From Lophius americanus (lineage: Eukaryota > Chordata > Actinopteri > Lophiiformes > Lophiidae), in contig JBBDHG010000134.1 of the NCBI GenBank assembly GCA_037951165.1, positions 2,347,501-2,411,500 on the forward strand: DNA of 64,000 nt. Reading direction: 5' to 3'. Positions 28,401 to 35,636 of the stretch are shown here, piece by piece. Position numbers and translations under genes: made by a program. Numbering within the stretch: the first letter of the stretch is position 1; each line of letters opens with the position of its first letter. The notes below the pieces were generated by a model, which was not told the DNA's origin, searched no databases, and saw only the letters and a program-made list of their open reading frames with translations.

Positions 28401-31400
28401 TAGGCGCAGTTTGTAAAAAATAGGCATTTCTGTTTTTTTAAAAAATAATCAGTGAACAATCAGCTGATAAGCATAGAATTAGTCCATCATGTCTCTGGAT
28501 GGGCCGGGTCATTTTTGTAACTGTGGGTCTTCCACCGTGGAGGTCATGTTTTCCATGTTTGTGCAGCAACCTGATCGGTAACACAAAAAACAGACACTGG
28601 AGAAGGATTTCCAGGTTTTCAGGTTGTTGTGATAAATAAATTGGTGCTTGATAACTGCTTGGGTTTTTTTTTGAGAACCTCGTACCATGCGACCGTTCTT
28701 CCATTTTTCTAAACGCCACCACAATGCAGTAAACAGTAAACAGTAATACAATCTATAGGATTCCTTGATGTTAGACAATGACATCATTTTGAGCTGAGGG
28801 TTGCAATCTGGGACTTCACCACTAGGTGCCCGAAGATTTTGCACGCTACAACTTTAGTTTGAAACGTCAGATAACTTTTTATGCTTGTCTTTTGTTAAGT
28901 TCACCAAATAAAAGAAATATCTCACTTATTCCCATTTAGACTCCAGATCTGAAAACATGTGTTGTGTAGTCAGACTACCTCAGCACTTTCTTTGTCATGA
29001 CTCACTGGTTACATAAAACTCAAGGTTTGTTCAAGGCTACGTTTGAATAGTGCTCAGAGAAAACTCAGTCCTAAAGAGAGGAGTAGCTCCCGAGCCACTA
29101 AAAGATGGATAAAGGTCCTCCTGCGGCTCTTTGAATGGACCATACTCACATTCTCTTTATTTCAGTTTTGCCCTGGAGCCTCTCCTGCCAAAGAAGCTAC
29201 ACACAAAGTCTCAGGACAAGCTGGACCGGGATGAGACCGAGAGGGAGCGCAAGGAGAAGAAGAAAGAGAAGAGGAACAGCAAGCACCAGGAGATTTTTGA
29301 CAAAGAGATGAAGACCACGGAGATCCCCCTGCAGCCCCCGGAAGCTGTCATCCTGTCAGAGACGGTACTGAGCAAGTGACCTCTTTCTCTTCTCTCGTCC
29401 TCTGCGTCCTCCAGCTGATCTGCACCCCTCCTCTTTTCTTTTTTTCTTACTTTGTTGCTCCTCTGGACCCATTTTTTCCTTTTCTTTTTCTGTGGTTCTT
29501 CGTGGCTCAGAGAGAAGAATTTAGCGGTGAGGGTTAATGCAAAGATAAAAACGCAAGATCCATGCGTGTATTGGCAGGAAGAACCTGAAAAGGTTTTGAC
29601 TGTATGTGAGATCATGACCCGCCTGTTCTTGTGGATTCCTGGGTGTTGAAGATTTCAGAGGATGAAGAAAGTTCTCCTCTGAACTTTATTATCATCAGAA
29701 TCAAACTTTTTATTGCCAAGTAAGTTTACCCCATGAGCAAATTCAAGTCAACATACACGCTGATCAGCCATTATATTAAAACCACCTATCTAAATTTTGC
29801 CATCGACATGGTTCTGTGGTCCACCCAGTGTTCTGGCACATTTCTACCGGCATAAACTTTTTCAGCAATTTGTGAAAATATTGAAGTAGCTTTTGCGCGG
29901 GTCTGAACATCACGGACGAGCCTTAGCTACCCATCTGCATGATGTCAGCCTCGGGCGCCCATGATCATTGCTTAGTACACCTCGGTAGGTGCTAACCGCT
30001 GCAGACTGGGAATACCCAATAAGACCCGCAGACCATCACAATTCTGTGCTTGTTAAAATCCTAAAGGCTTGTAGATTTTCCTGTCACTATATCCCATCAT
30101 CTCCAGAACAAAATGTTCACTGTTCAATGTTCGTCAGAGGTTTTATGTTGTTCAGTGTTCGTCAGATTTTATAATGTTATGGGTGACTGGTGTAAAGCTT
30201 AGGGTAAATCTAAAATAGAAACCTTTAAAAGGAGAGAAAAAAGTGTTTTTTAAATCAACAATTTAGGATATGCAAATATTGAGTGTTTTCAGAAAAAAAA
30301 TAAAGGGGCGTAAGAATGTGCAAAACTAAAACATACAACTCTGAAATGTGCCAAATATTCCTGCAGAGGGTCAAGCACACGTGGCGTGTGGAAAGGAAAT
30401 AGACCCGGGAAAGGGCATTAATGTGAATGAGGGAACATGATGTGTTTGGGTACAGTCCATGAGAGCATGCATTGTGGGACGTTTGATTAGATGTTCTAAA
30501 TGGAGATTTCCCATTATTATCTATTAATTACTCAGTCCCACTTCCAAAAGCTGTTTCGTATTTTTTACACAAACCTTTGTTCACACATCAAACAGAACAT
30601 GAAGTGGCGCCCACTGATCTTCAGGGATTTTTTCTTCTTTTTTCGAGTTGAGAAGTACTTGCTACTAATATTCCCAGTGTTCCACTACAAAGCACTACAG
30701 TGGCGATATTTTGTTGCTCTATTGTTGCCATGGTTACAGTGTGAGTCGTCTAAGATGAGGGCAAAACCCCAAAACCGATCCATTTTTTTTTCTATTATAC
30801 TTAGACTTTAGATGTCCCATTCAATATCCAGTATATTTAAGCCTTTTTTTTAAATTGCAGTTTTTCTCAGATTACAAATGGCAAAGAATTAAAGAGGCCC
30901 AGGAAGGACTTAAATGACTTCTAACCGTCTTTCATCAGTGAATTATACCCCATGGCGGGGGATCTGGACTGTTTCATGTTTGTTTAAAAATGTCAATCCC
31001 TCTGGAATGATTCCTGCTATCAAAACAGAGCTGCTCATCATTCAGTGACAATTCTTGTTTTACATATCACAATATTTAGGAGATCTTTAGGAGCTGGTTG
31101 TCAGCATTTTCTAACCAATCTGGGATCCAAGGTGGAGGGATGGGAATGACACACTCATAGCAGAACCTGGAGTTTAGGAGATTATGGTCTGCCATTTTTT
31201 TGCCACATTCCGTCCAGCAGCAACACTGAATACCAGTTTGTTTAGACTTCTGTTTGGGGGTTTATTAAAAACAAAATCAATTTTCTTCCATTTTATGTTC
31301 ACGGTTTTTAACAGGTTTTATCTTTTTTTTTTAAATTGCGTTGACTTTTTTTGTAACGCTTGTAAGGTATGTTAGATCTAAATGGATCCCAAAGGCAATT

Positions 31401-34400
31401 ATTTTCCCTCAGAATGCTAAAAAATACAGTAACAAAAATATCAGTAAGTGACAATAAGAAAAATAGAATAACAACATAAGTGGAAATGTTAAAATAATGT
31501 GTATCAAAGGTTAATGCAAACTAGTGCCTACAAAGAAATAGTGAGCTTACTGTTTCACATGATGATAACATTTGAAGTAATGTAATCTTGTTCATGGTAA
31601 TAAACGTATGAATAAAAGTCAATGTAAACAGTGCCCACAAATAACAGAATGTTAACAAGCGTAATATTGCACTTGACAATAATATTGTGATGTAAAGGAT
31701 TTACATAATATTGCGTAAGTGATAATGGAGGTTATAGATGTCATTTTCTATTGAATTGTCGTCGTATTGGTATTAGTGTCTGATTTTCAGATGTCCATCC
31801 TGCAGAATTGGGAGGAGTTACACAATTTATTCACCCAATGTTAACATAAATCATTCTATGAAGTGGTTTTACACCATTTGTCAAACTATTATCGGGTATT
31901 AAACGTAAAGATTTCTTGATTTATACTTTCAAAAGCATGATTACCCTGATGACATAATTAAGGTCAAACCCCAAAACTGTTCTTTTTCCATTATATAGAC
32001 TACTTTCGCAATTCCCAGGGACTGGGAAATTTAAGTTCTTTTATCGCACTTTTTCTCTGATGCAAAGAATTGAATTACACAGGAACAGCTTAGATAACTT
32101 CTTTCTGACGGTCTCTCATCAGTGAAACCGAACCATATGGTGGTGGATCATCTCATAAATATTTTTATAAAATGCCAGTGTTTCCATTATCACACAGCTC
32201 ACACTGACACACACACCCACACACACACACACTCCTTCTCTACATGTCTTCATCTCCCCCTTTGGGTTCCTCTGCTCCTCGGTGTACACCGCAGCAGTGG
32301 GGGAATCACTGCGTTCTGGAGGCCCAGTGGGAATGCTCCCATGATGATAGCCTTAAGATAAGGGCGGGAATGTGTTCCAAATGAGGCCCCTGGGAATGCT
32401 GGAGCCGCCTGGCATGTGATAGGAGCCTTCTGCCTCAGGGGTCAAGGGTAGACAACCAGCGGTTATTATCCGCTAGTTATCAAAAGGTGGCAAGATTTAA
32501 TGATTTTATTATTCTTAAGTTATCTTAGCTTGGGTTTTTCTTGTTTTTTAGCATTTTGAGTTGGACAACATAAATGTGAGTGAAGCTCCTTGATATTTCC
32601 CGGCGTCTTCCTGGTTGCTCACTCTTTAGGTGTGGTGAATTAGAAAATTGTTTGTTAATGTAATCGACATGTGGCGTAGCCCTCGGGATATGTTTTCTTT
32701 TCATATGCAAATTCCAGCCATGGTAAAGCTGAGCGTACACAGTCTTGCGTGCAAACAATGATTTGTAGCCATAAATAAGACGCTGCAGCCCGACGAACAA
32801 ATTCATCTCTTTCAGGAATACAAATAGCCGACTTAATACGAGCATGGATACACACAGCAGTCCTGACAGAAACTCATTTTCTCCTTTTAATGATGCTTTA
32901 TTGATTTTTACTGCTGTGTATCACATACATGGACGTCGCTCCTTTGCCACAAAGTAAATTTTGTTCCCACTCGTGTTTTTATTGATTAATTGTGTAATGA
33001 AGTTTTATTATAGAGCATTCACACATGATTCCTTTGTCCTTGTTTGCATGCAATCTCTCAGATCAGCCCCCTGCGGCCCCAGAGACCAAAGAGTCAAGTT
33101 CTCAATCAGATCGGTGGAGATCGTCGCCTCTCAGTGTCTCCTGGACCGCCGTCTTCTTCCTCCAACGCCTCCTCGTCCACACCGGGGCCGCCGCCCATCA
33201 CGCCCAGGAGCAAACTCTCCTTCAGCCTGCTCTCCACTTCCAGTAAGATCTCACTGCATACTTGTGTCATCTTCAAGCTGGGGCAAGCTCCAAAAGTAAT
33301 GGATGCTACACCAGCGAGAAGATTGTAATAGCAACTTGCCTCTAAGGGAAAAGTCTCTCAGATTATGTATTGGAATCCCTCATTACGTGGTTACACGCTA
33401 TTTGTAAAACCTTTATGGAATATTAAACTGGAAGGTTACTGAATTTATACTCTTGACCCCATGATAGTCCTGATGACATAATAAAGGTTGAGCGGGCGCC
33501 TTTCTGTTAAAGATGCTATTGCTGCTCTAAAAGTCACTTACCTGCTTCCTCTTAGAAGCTTAAAATTAAACAATCTATGCAGTGGGATATTTTAAAACTG
33601 CATTTTATAACTAGACTGGATTATTTTTGCAACAATCTGCAGTTTGCAGCAAACCTAAAGAGGCTGTCCATCTCTTTAGTCTAGCGCTTCCATGAAATTA
33701 GTGGAGGATGGGCTGCGATATCTTGATTTTTAGTTATATTATGTGGGTTTAACTCAAAAACTATGGAACCTTCACTTCCGAGAAACTTAAATAGCGACCC
33801 ACCTCGTGAGTAAAAGTATTTCAAATTATGTAACTTCCATTTAAATAGTGTTATGTTACAAATTTGATGTCTTTTTGTGCTTTTCTTCCCAATGTTGGTA
33901 CAAATCATTTATTAAATGGTAACAGACTAGTAATAACTTCTTAAAGGATTATGAAATGAAAAGGTTTCAGAATTTGTATTCTCAAAAAGTCTTTTGAAAC
34001 TGGCAAACTGGATCTGTTTAAGGAATAAATTCAATGATGAATCTGCCTCTCACACAGATTTGGAGCTGAATGGCATGGGCTGCTCTGACAAAGGCGCCAC
34101 CCCTCCTCCGCTGCCAGTGAAAGGCAGCACAGCTGATTATGGCAACCTGCAAGATAATCAAGACTTGACGAGTCCCTCTACGCCTCCGCCGCCCCCGCCA
34201 CATCAGAGGGTAGGTGTTTTAATTAGGGCTTAGAGGAGCTCCTTAATGACGCATGGCACTTGTAATGGAATAAGAGGCTGATACATGACATTCGGGTCGG
34301 CCTCCTCCACTGCCCTTCTACGTCTTGTGCTTGTGTTGCTTTTGTGTGTTATTTTGGGTAAATGGTGTCACAGGCGAGTGGAGGAATCATTCGGTTAACA

Positions 34401-35636
34401 GAAAGGTTCTACTCCCGCCTGTCTGCCCTGCTGTTATTTATGCCACCCCCCCTCCAAGCCGGCCCGGTGCGCAGACGTGATAGATTGGATGATTGCTTTA
34501 CCTCTCACATCAATCAGGAGCTTTTCTCGCACGTTAATCAGCGGCTCATCGCTCCACGCTCGCTGGCGTCTGTTGCAAGCCTTCCTCTCACCACGCCACT
34601 CTCCTAACTTGCCTTGTTTATCCACTGTCATGGAGACGGGTAGTAAAACGGAGCCACCACACACAGTGTGGCAGCAGGAGGACAGGCACAGTGAGAGCAG
34701 ATGCTGTGAGTGACAGCTCTTCATTTGCAGTCATTGACGGAGGCAGAGGTGAGGTGGTTGATGAGCGTCACGCCGTCTCTCTCACCTCAGTTGTGAGCCG
34801 CTGCGTCTGAAAGACGACAAAGTAGTTGAACCCTCTTAAAGACATTTTTGTCGTGTCATCAAGTCTTTCTGCACATCCTCACTTTAGAGTACGTACCCGT
34901 CAGCCATAAGATAATAACCACTGACAAGGGAAGTCAGAATGACATTGATTCACAGTCCAATGGTCTCTAGGTGGGATTTATTAGGCAACAAGTGATCGTT
35001 CTGTCCGGAGGATGATGTGTTGGAAGAAGGGAAAATGGACAAGTTGAAGGATCTGAGCAATTTTGAAAAAACATGGTAGTTTTATTTGTATTGAATCAAC
35101 AAGGCAATACAAAGAGCTTTAGAAAATACATGTAAGAAAACAATTAACAACATGAAAGTTGAATAAATAATTTAGATAGAAATTAAATAAAAATAAGAAA
35201 TACAAGCGTAGAATTTACAGTTTGGTGTAATAACTGTGTAATTGACCGATTGAGTTAAAGGCAGAGGCGAACCGGAAGGTCTTCGACCTTGATATGGAGG
35301 ACCTGAAGGTCGTAGCTGTCTGGGAGTTTGTTCCAGATATGTGTTTGGGTATTAAAACTGCTTATCCGTGTTGGGTTTGGACCGAGGGGAGAAAAAGTAG
35401 ACCCGCTCTAGATACCTAAGGTTTTTATATGGTTCATAAGCAGATCATAAATATATTTTGACCCTGAACCGTTCGGTGATTTGGAATGGAAAAAAAAATG
35501 TTTGTTTTTTTTCTGCTCGCAGCCTCTCCATCCTCTCCATCCTCTCCAGCCTCCTCTTCCCATCAAAACCCCGCCTCCACCTCCACCCAAGACCAACAGG
35601 AAGCAGGCCTCCATCGATTCAGGAATTGTACAGTGA
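1226..35636 (+). CDS. dock1: dock1 (DOCK180) Rac GEF, C-terminal 480 codons, 11 spliced exons
   Basis: Spliced CDS: join of 1226-1307, 5179-5263, 7346-7432, 11424-11600, 14228-14311, 25610-25747, 28175-28317, 29166-29364, 33062-33242, 34058-34209 and 35523-35636. All introns are GT-AG and the phases are compatible, giving about 480 codons including the TGA. Upstream exons lie outside the window. The product is the CED-5/DOCK180 family exchange factor. It works with ELMO and CRK at the plasma membrane to load GTP on Rac1 during migration, engulfment and myoblast fusion (family knowledge). The sequence shows the C-terminal half of the DHR-2 domain, with an ISP motif and the VDPAVMGG nucleotide-sensor loop. 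A Ser-rich linker, a Lys/Arg-rich stretch and a proline-rich tail with PPPLPVKG and PPLPIK (CRK SH3-type sites) follow, ending SIDSGIVQ. The tail pattern is that of DOCK1 rather than DOCK2 or DOCK5, and foxi linkage supports this. Confidence is high. Confidence 0.95.
1878..2402. mobile_element. MITE with long terminal inverted repeats (GGAGTATTAGGGCAAGG ends)
   Basis: The left end GGAGTATTAGGGCAAGGCAT (from 1879) is matched in reverse complement at the right end (CTTGCCCTAATACTC, 2387-2400). The inversion continues inward: GAGGAAGA and TTTTGAGGAAAAAAGTC on the left pair with GAC-TTTTTTC, CTCAAAAT and TCTTCCTCC on the right. It has no coding potential. It is a non-autonomous DNA transposon of about 525 bp; its superfamily is not assigned. 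Confidence 0.75.
2590..2780 (+). mobile_element. MITE relic ending TTTTTGCAGTG
   Basis: The segment AGGTGCAATGAGATATTTTC and the end TTTGAGTTTTTGCAGTGTAT match the right part of a very common teleost non-autonomous transposon with CACTGCAAAAA termini. A second relic with the same order of landmarks lies at 37800-38025. The left end is degenerate. Confidence 0.55.
3300..3620. other. Candidate conserved non-coding element in dock1 intron
   Basis: This is repeat-free, AT-rich but non-repetitive sequence of balanced composition, with runs such as GCTAATGACATG, TTAATTGGG and TGCAATAATTACTGC that resemble homeodomain, SOX and POU-type sites. The call rests on sequence character only. Multi-species alignment would decide it. 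Confidence 0.3.
3727..4813 (+). mobile_element. Degenerate Tc1/mariner element with both terminal inverted repeats
   Basis: The left end CAGTGCTATGAAAAAGGATT is mirrored by CTTCTTCACACTG at the right end (4801-4813), preceded by AGGAAGGGGTCC. The inside resembles a fish Tc1-type transposase in the + direction. The recognisable stretch TGCAAGACAACAATCCCAAA..CAAGTCCACCTCTGA-like and CTGAACCCCATGGAAATGC (about 4460-4545) encodes the conserved DNDPKH..NPIE region. Stops and frameshifts interrupt it throughout, so it is a pseudogene. The roughly 495-base open frame on the opposite strand here is a shadow. Confidence 0.85.
5179..5263 (+). CDS. dock1: dock1 exon b: DHR-2 domain segment
   Basis: Acceptor CTGCAG at 5173-5178 and donor TCG|GTAATT at 5264. 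After the split Ser codon the exon reads FYTVNEVHKFQYSKPVRKG and then EKDPENEFS. This matches the conserved FYRVNEV...RKGEK...NEF stretch of DOCK-A family DHR-2 domains. It ends in phase 0, joining Asn-Met-Trp at 7346. Confidence 0.95.
5406..5660 (+). mobile_element. Possible DNA-transposon relic (CACTGCTCAAAAAG end)
   Basis: ACACTGCTCAAAAAGAAAG, followed by GGAACA and AATGAAATCA, resembles the terminus of a TcMar-like element common in fish, in which CACTGCTCAAAAA precedes AAAGGGAACAC. The text after it (direct TTGATATTCTTTG.., then GTGACCA/CTGACC blocks) also fits the inside of such an element. The far terminus was not found, so the extent is approximate. Confidence 0.4.
6235..7060 (+). mobile_element. 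LINE-2 type non-LTR retrotransposon fragment: endonuclease N-half joined to RT N-half
   Basis: Bases 6270-6570 encode an apurinic-endonuclease segment (IHDHILEKCLDVMCLTETWQ and GRGGGLSVIYRSDL, with the catalytic Glu in LTETW). After a stop, 6595-7015 encode the start of a reverse transcriptase: EKIIRTMKPSTCALNPFPTA, LVKTNISSISPLITAVINQS, IRPLLKKPTLDPEVFANYKP, and FLSKVLEKVVAAHI. The C-terminal half of the endonuclease and all of RT beyond the LEKVVA block, including the YADD box, are missing. This is an internally deleted, dead copy. Confidence 0.85.
7346..7432 (+). CDS. dock1: dock1 exon c: DHR-2 domain segment (MWIERT)
   Basis: Acceptor AACAG at 7341-7345 and donor GTG|GTGAGT at 7433. The 29 codons read NMWIERTTYTTAYKLPGI and LRWFEVMSVSV. 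The W-IERT...TAY-LPGILRWFEV pattern is a signature of DOCK family DHR-2 domains. Both ends are phase 0. Confidence 0.96.
9105..9275 (-). mobile_element. LINE-2 reverse transcriptase fragment, antisense
   Basis: Read on the minus strand it encodes GCVPQGSMLGPLLFSIYVLP followed by LGQII. This is the RT core block (G-PQGS-LGPLLFSIY-LPLG) of fish L2-type LINEs. Downstream residues decay and no YADD box remains. It is only about 170 bp long. Confidence 0.75.
9440..9600. repeat. 37-bp minisatellite, 4.3 copies
   Basis: The unit CACCATGTGTGTATCTGATA + ATTATCAACTGACTGCA starts at 9440, 9477, 9514, 9551 and, in part, 9588. The copies are almost identical (one copy has ATATTTAT and CTTACTG), so the array is young and probably length-variable. 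The open frame on the minus strand here is only the repeat. Confidence 0.95.
9601..9855 (+). mobile_element. 3' tail of a non-LTR retrotransposon
   Basis: ACTACTAGATTTCCCTTTCT..GGGGATTAATAAAGTATTTC, ending in a TTCTATTCTATT microsatellite, is the usual 3' tail of fish LINEs (TTTCCC..GGGATTAATAAAGTA followed by a short tandem repeat). Only the 3' untranslated part is present. The family is not assigned. Confidence 0.55.
11424..11600 (+). CDS. dock1: dock1 exon d: catalytic core of DHR-2 (ISP motif and nucleotide-sensor loop)
   Basis: Acceptor GTGCAG at 11418-11423 and donor AAG|GTAGAC at 11601, 59 codons in phase 0. The exon starts EEISPLENAMETMQLTN. The Ile-Ser-Pro triplet corresponds to the DOCK180 residues whose substitution abolishes Rac exchange (established for the family). 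It continues INPLSMLLNG and then GIVDPAVMGGFANYEK. The valine-bearing insert of helix alpha-10 in this loop is the nucleotide sensor that pushes out GDP-Mg in DOCK structures. No key residue is missing, so the fish protein should be an active GEF (inference). Confidence 0.97.
11601..14227 (+). other. dock1 intron d-e: no gene; small AGCTAAC repeat cluster
   Basis: AT-rich intron. At 13140-13350 a segment with GAGCTAACCTTAGCTATGGC and TGCTGAAAT is repeated about three times at roughly 85-100 bp spacing. Bases 12590-12780 are a low-complexity AATAAT/TTATTA run. Nothing else is recognisable. Confidence 0.5.
14228..14311 (+). CDS. dock1: dock1 exon e: DHR-2 lobe C segment
   Basis: Acceptor CTCCAG at 14222-14227 and donor CAG|GTGAGG at 14312, 28 codons in phase 0. 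Reads AFFNDKYMHEHQEDLEKI followed by DKLKNLIAWQ, a continuous helical stretch that follows the NYEK end of the previous exon. The 11.3 kb intron after it is the longest in the window. Confidence 0.95.
14712..15397 (+). mobile_element. hAT-family deletion derivative with BED zinc-finger remnant
   Basis: The left end TTGGGACGGCACAATTACCC and the right end GGCCATAATCTTGCAGCCCT(A) are imperfect inverted repeats of the AGGGCTGCACGATTATGGCC type. At 14870-15000 the + strand encodes IMCIKCLRLVSVPKCNTTNL followed by FNHM. This is a BED zinc finger (C-x2-C ... NTTNLFNH) as in ZBED-like hAT transposases. Just beyond it, LVKDVCLITLQENG recalls the AKDM..I.TVE.PGF block. The catalytic domain is deleted. 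Confidence 0.75.
17161..17670. repeat. Degenerate 30-bp minisatellite, about 15 units
   Basis: Consensus CTAGAGCCACATCATTACAT + CACAGAGGCA, repeated with substitutions and short indels across about 510 bp. The phrases TAGAGCCA, CATCA, GTTAC and CAGAGG recur throughout. An open frame within it is repeat-derived. Confidence 0.9.
21786..21960 (+). repeat. Pyrimidine-rich tract
   Basis: A CT-dominated stretch (CCTCTGCCTCACCTTTCTCC and similar) of about 150 bp inside a dock1 intron, with an almost pure purine complement. It creates artefactual open frames on both strands. It may form triplex or act as a silent decoy 3' splice site. Confidence 0.7.
23320..24085 (+). mobile_element. LINE-2 type retrotransposon relic, C-terminal RT and 3' end
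   Basis: From about 23340 the sequence reads like DL-AAF-T-EH (RT block). At 23510-23620 it reads NGSVLGAIFFTLY..CYAIDTQLYLS, where YAIDTQLYL replaces the catalytic YADDTQLYL. Then come NFLLLSSDKTEVIELGPNLL and a decayed remainder. The 3' end, GATTGGCGCTATATAAAT.. GAATTG, is the typical L2 tail. The lost Asp and several frameshifts show that the copy is dead. Confidence 0.85.
25368..25438. repeat. (CA)n microsatellite
   Basis: About 30 CA repeats, interrupted once by CATACA. A cysteine-valine open frame on the minus strand is an artefact of this repeat. Confidence 0.98.
25610..25747 (+). CDS. dock1: dock1 exon f: end of DHR-2
   Basis: Acceptor CCGCCAG at 25603-25609 after a T-rich tract, and donor CTG|GTAAGA at 25748, 46 codons in phase 0. 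Encodes LAEGVRIHGEKVTEALRPFH, then the helical DRLEACFKQLREKVEKQYG. This is the characteristic last helix of DHR-2 in DOCK1/2/5. Confidence 0.96.
27062..27660 (+). mobile_element. L1-type LINE fragment, C-terminal end of ORF2
   Basis: The frame 27070-27495 reads VDHFHIFWNFPGIQTHCLKS, LCTWGNLPNDLEIADTYLLK and ILLVTTKTGPIKWLDKKP. This matches the C-terminal region of fish L1/Tx1-type ORF2 (HFHIFW-CP-IQ-FW ... LGN-P ... DRYLLKILL-A-KK-ITR-W). An A-rich 3' end (GAATAAAAATGATAAATTTG) follows. It is 5'-truncated and the frame beyond is decayed. Confidence 0.75.
27690..27955 (+). mobile_element. RTE-type (Rex3/BovB-like) LINE fragment with internal deletion
   Basis: GATGGGTTCAAACTGGAAGC..GGGACTGCACCAAGGATTTG encodes an RT block like DGF-V--GLHQGSALSP. 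After about 60 bp it jumps to the ORF end, CAGCTGGTTGGTGTGACAGA..GGAAGATGTAGAGGACAAGG..CGCTGTGGCGAC, equivalent to VTEEDVEDKERWKQMIRCGD. A large internal piece is missing. Confidence 0.75.
28175..28317 (+). CDS. dock1: dock1 exon g: serine-rich linker after DHR-2
   Basis: Acceptor TGTCAG at 28169-28174 and donor GATGG|GTAACA at 28318. It begins PPADERRGTRPLSMVRSFTM and continues with a Ser/Pro-rich run ending DNSPSRPGSD and a split Gly codon (phase 2). The RRG-RP-SMVRSFTMPSS pattern is found in DOCK1 homologues. Disorder and phosphorylation are likely but not shown here. Confidence 0.95.
28318..29165 (+). other. dock1 intron g-h: nothing recognised
   Basis: AT-rich unique sequence without transposon landmarks. 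The minus-strand frames of 94 and 111 codons have no recognisable domain. Confidence 0.5.
29166..29364 (+). CDS. dock1: dock1 exon h: polybasic region
   Basis: Acceptor TTTCAG at 29160-29165. The first T completes the split Gly codon. Reads FALEPLLPKKLHTKSQDKLD, a charged run (ERERKEKKKEKRNSKHQEIF), and EAVILSET. The donor is placed at ACG|GTACTG (29365), which leaves phase 0. In the family the Lys/Arg-rich stretch contributes to acidic phospholipid binding and membrane recruitment. Confidence 0.95.
29757..30193 (-). mobile_element. Tc1/mariner deletion derivative (GATCAGCCA..TTAAAACCACC ends)
   Basis: The left end CGCTGATCAGCCATTATATT + AAAACCACC and the right end TTTATAATGTTATGGGTGAC + TGGTG are imperfect inverted repeats of an abundant fish Tc1-like family. 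Inside, CATAAACTTTTTCAGCAATT, CCATGATCATTGCTTAGTAC and GCTAACCGCTGCAGACTGGG correspond to the antisense of the N-terminal helix-turn-helix part of the transposase. The catalytic half is deleted. Confidence 0.85.
30720..32160 (+). repeat. Diverged direct duplication inside dock1 intron
   Basis: Segment 30765-30965 (CCCCAAAACCGATCC.., CTATTATACTTAGAC, TTTCTCAG, CAAAGAATTAAAGAGGCC, TTCATCAGTGAATTATACCC) lines up with 31965-32150 (CCCCAAAACTGTTC.., CCATTATATAGAC, TTTCTCTG, CAAAGAATTGAATTACAC, TCTCATCAGTGAAACCGAAC). The second copy continues leftward into a block at 31840-31965 that also recurs at 33400-33490. Family unknown. Confidence 0.65.
32206..32232. repeat. Short (CA)n tract
   Basis: About 12 CA units with one CCA interruption. 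Confidence 0.9.
33062..33242 (+). CDS. dock1: dock1 exon i: Ser/Pro-rich tail segment
   Basis: Acceptor CTCTCAG at 33055-33061 and donor TTCCA|GTAAGA at 33243 (phase 1). Encodes ISPLRPQRPKSQVLNQIGG, then a Ser/Pro run and PPPITPRSKLSFS. The ISPLRPQRPKSQV block is the DOCK1 tail signature. The Ser run in the middle looks expanded by simple-sequence slippage (SSSSNASSS). Confidence 0.95.
33243..34057 (+). other. dock1 intron i-j: two more copies of the local repeat
   Basis: 33325-33500 (AGCAACTTGCCTCTAAGG.., CAGATTATG, ATTTGTAAAACC.., GAATTTATACTC) and 33780-33995 (AGCGACCCACCTCGTGAG.., CAAATTATG, CAAATCATTTATTAAATGG.., GAATTTGTATTC) align with each other. The first also aligns with 31850-31960 (CATTTGTCAAAC.., GATTTATACTTTC, CCTGATGACATAATTAAGGT). 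Bases 33500-33680 contain a possible weak L2 relic (TRLDYFCNNL-like). Confidence 0.6.
34058..34209 (+). CDS. dock1: dock1 exon j: proline-rich tail with CRK-type SH3 site
   Basis: Acceptor CACACAG at 34051-34057 and donor AGG|GTAGGT at 34210. Its first two bases complete an Asn codon. Reads LELNGMG, then TPPPLPVKGSTADYGNL and DLTSPSTPPPPPPHQR. PPPLPVK fits the PxLPxK ligand of the first CRK SH3 domain, the classical DOCK180-CRK contact. Confidence 0.95.
34210..35522 (+). other. dock1 last intron: teleost repeat fragment next to the final acceptor
   Basis: Bases 34210-35060 are unique. Part of this (34480-34640) is GC-richer with balanced composition and no exon. 35070-35487 is an interspersed repeat fragment, annotated separately. 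Confidence 0.5.
35070..35487 (+). mobile_element. Teleost interspersed repeat fragment (class unassigned)
   Basis: The order TTATTTGTATTGAATCAACA, AATACAAAGAGCTTTAGAAA, CTGGGAGTTTGTTCCAGATA + TGTG, GGTTTGGACCGAGGGGAGAA, TATATTTTGACCCTGAACCG + TTCGGTGATTTGGAA matches a ubiquitous fish repeat. That repeat has the phrases AAAGCACTTTACAAA, TGGGAGTTTGTTCCAGATATGTG and TTTTGGTCCTAAACCGTTCAGTGATTT. It ends about 35 bp before the splice acceptor of the last dock1 exon. The superfamily is not known to me. Confidence 0.65.
35523..35636 (+). CDS. dock1: dock1 terminal coding exon and stop codon
   Basis: Acceptor CTCGCAG at 35516-35522 follows a T-rich tract. The 37 codons plus TGA (35634-35636) begin with a short PLH repeat, PLHPLHPLQPPLPIK, and continue TPPPPPPKTNRKQ and ASIDSGIVQ. 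PPLPIK is a second CRK-type SH3 site. The SGIVQ end is the invariant DOCK1 C terminus. The PLH triplet comes from a CCTCTCCAT direct repeat. A teleost repeat fragment lies just upstream of the acceptor. Confidence 0.95.
   Translation, partial: PLHPLHPLQPPLPIKTPPPPPPKTNRKQASIDSGIVQ

Larger units (their letters stand above)
29365..33061 (+). other. dock1 intron h-i: Tc1-type relic, internal duplicated repeat
   Basis: Contains the Tc1-type deletion derivative (29757-30193), two diverged copies of an unclassified repeat (30720-30975 and 31840-32160) and a short CA tract (32206-32232). The bases 31380-31740 are an AT-rich low-information run. Bases 32360-33050 show nothing recognisable. Confidence 0.5.

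Noticed and set aside
33500..33680. Possible LINE-2 remnant (TRLDYFCNNL-like)
   Set aside because: Too short and too diverged to separate from chance. Mentioned only in the intron description.
34477..34724. Overlapping frames on both strands in the dock1 last intron
   Set aside because: No homology that I recognise and no fit to the DOCK1 tail, which is complete without them.
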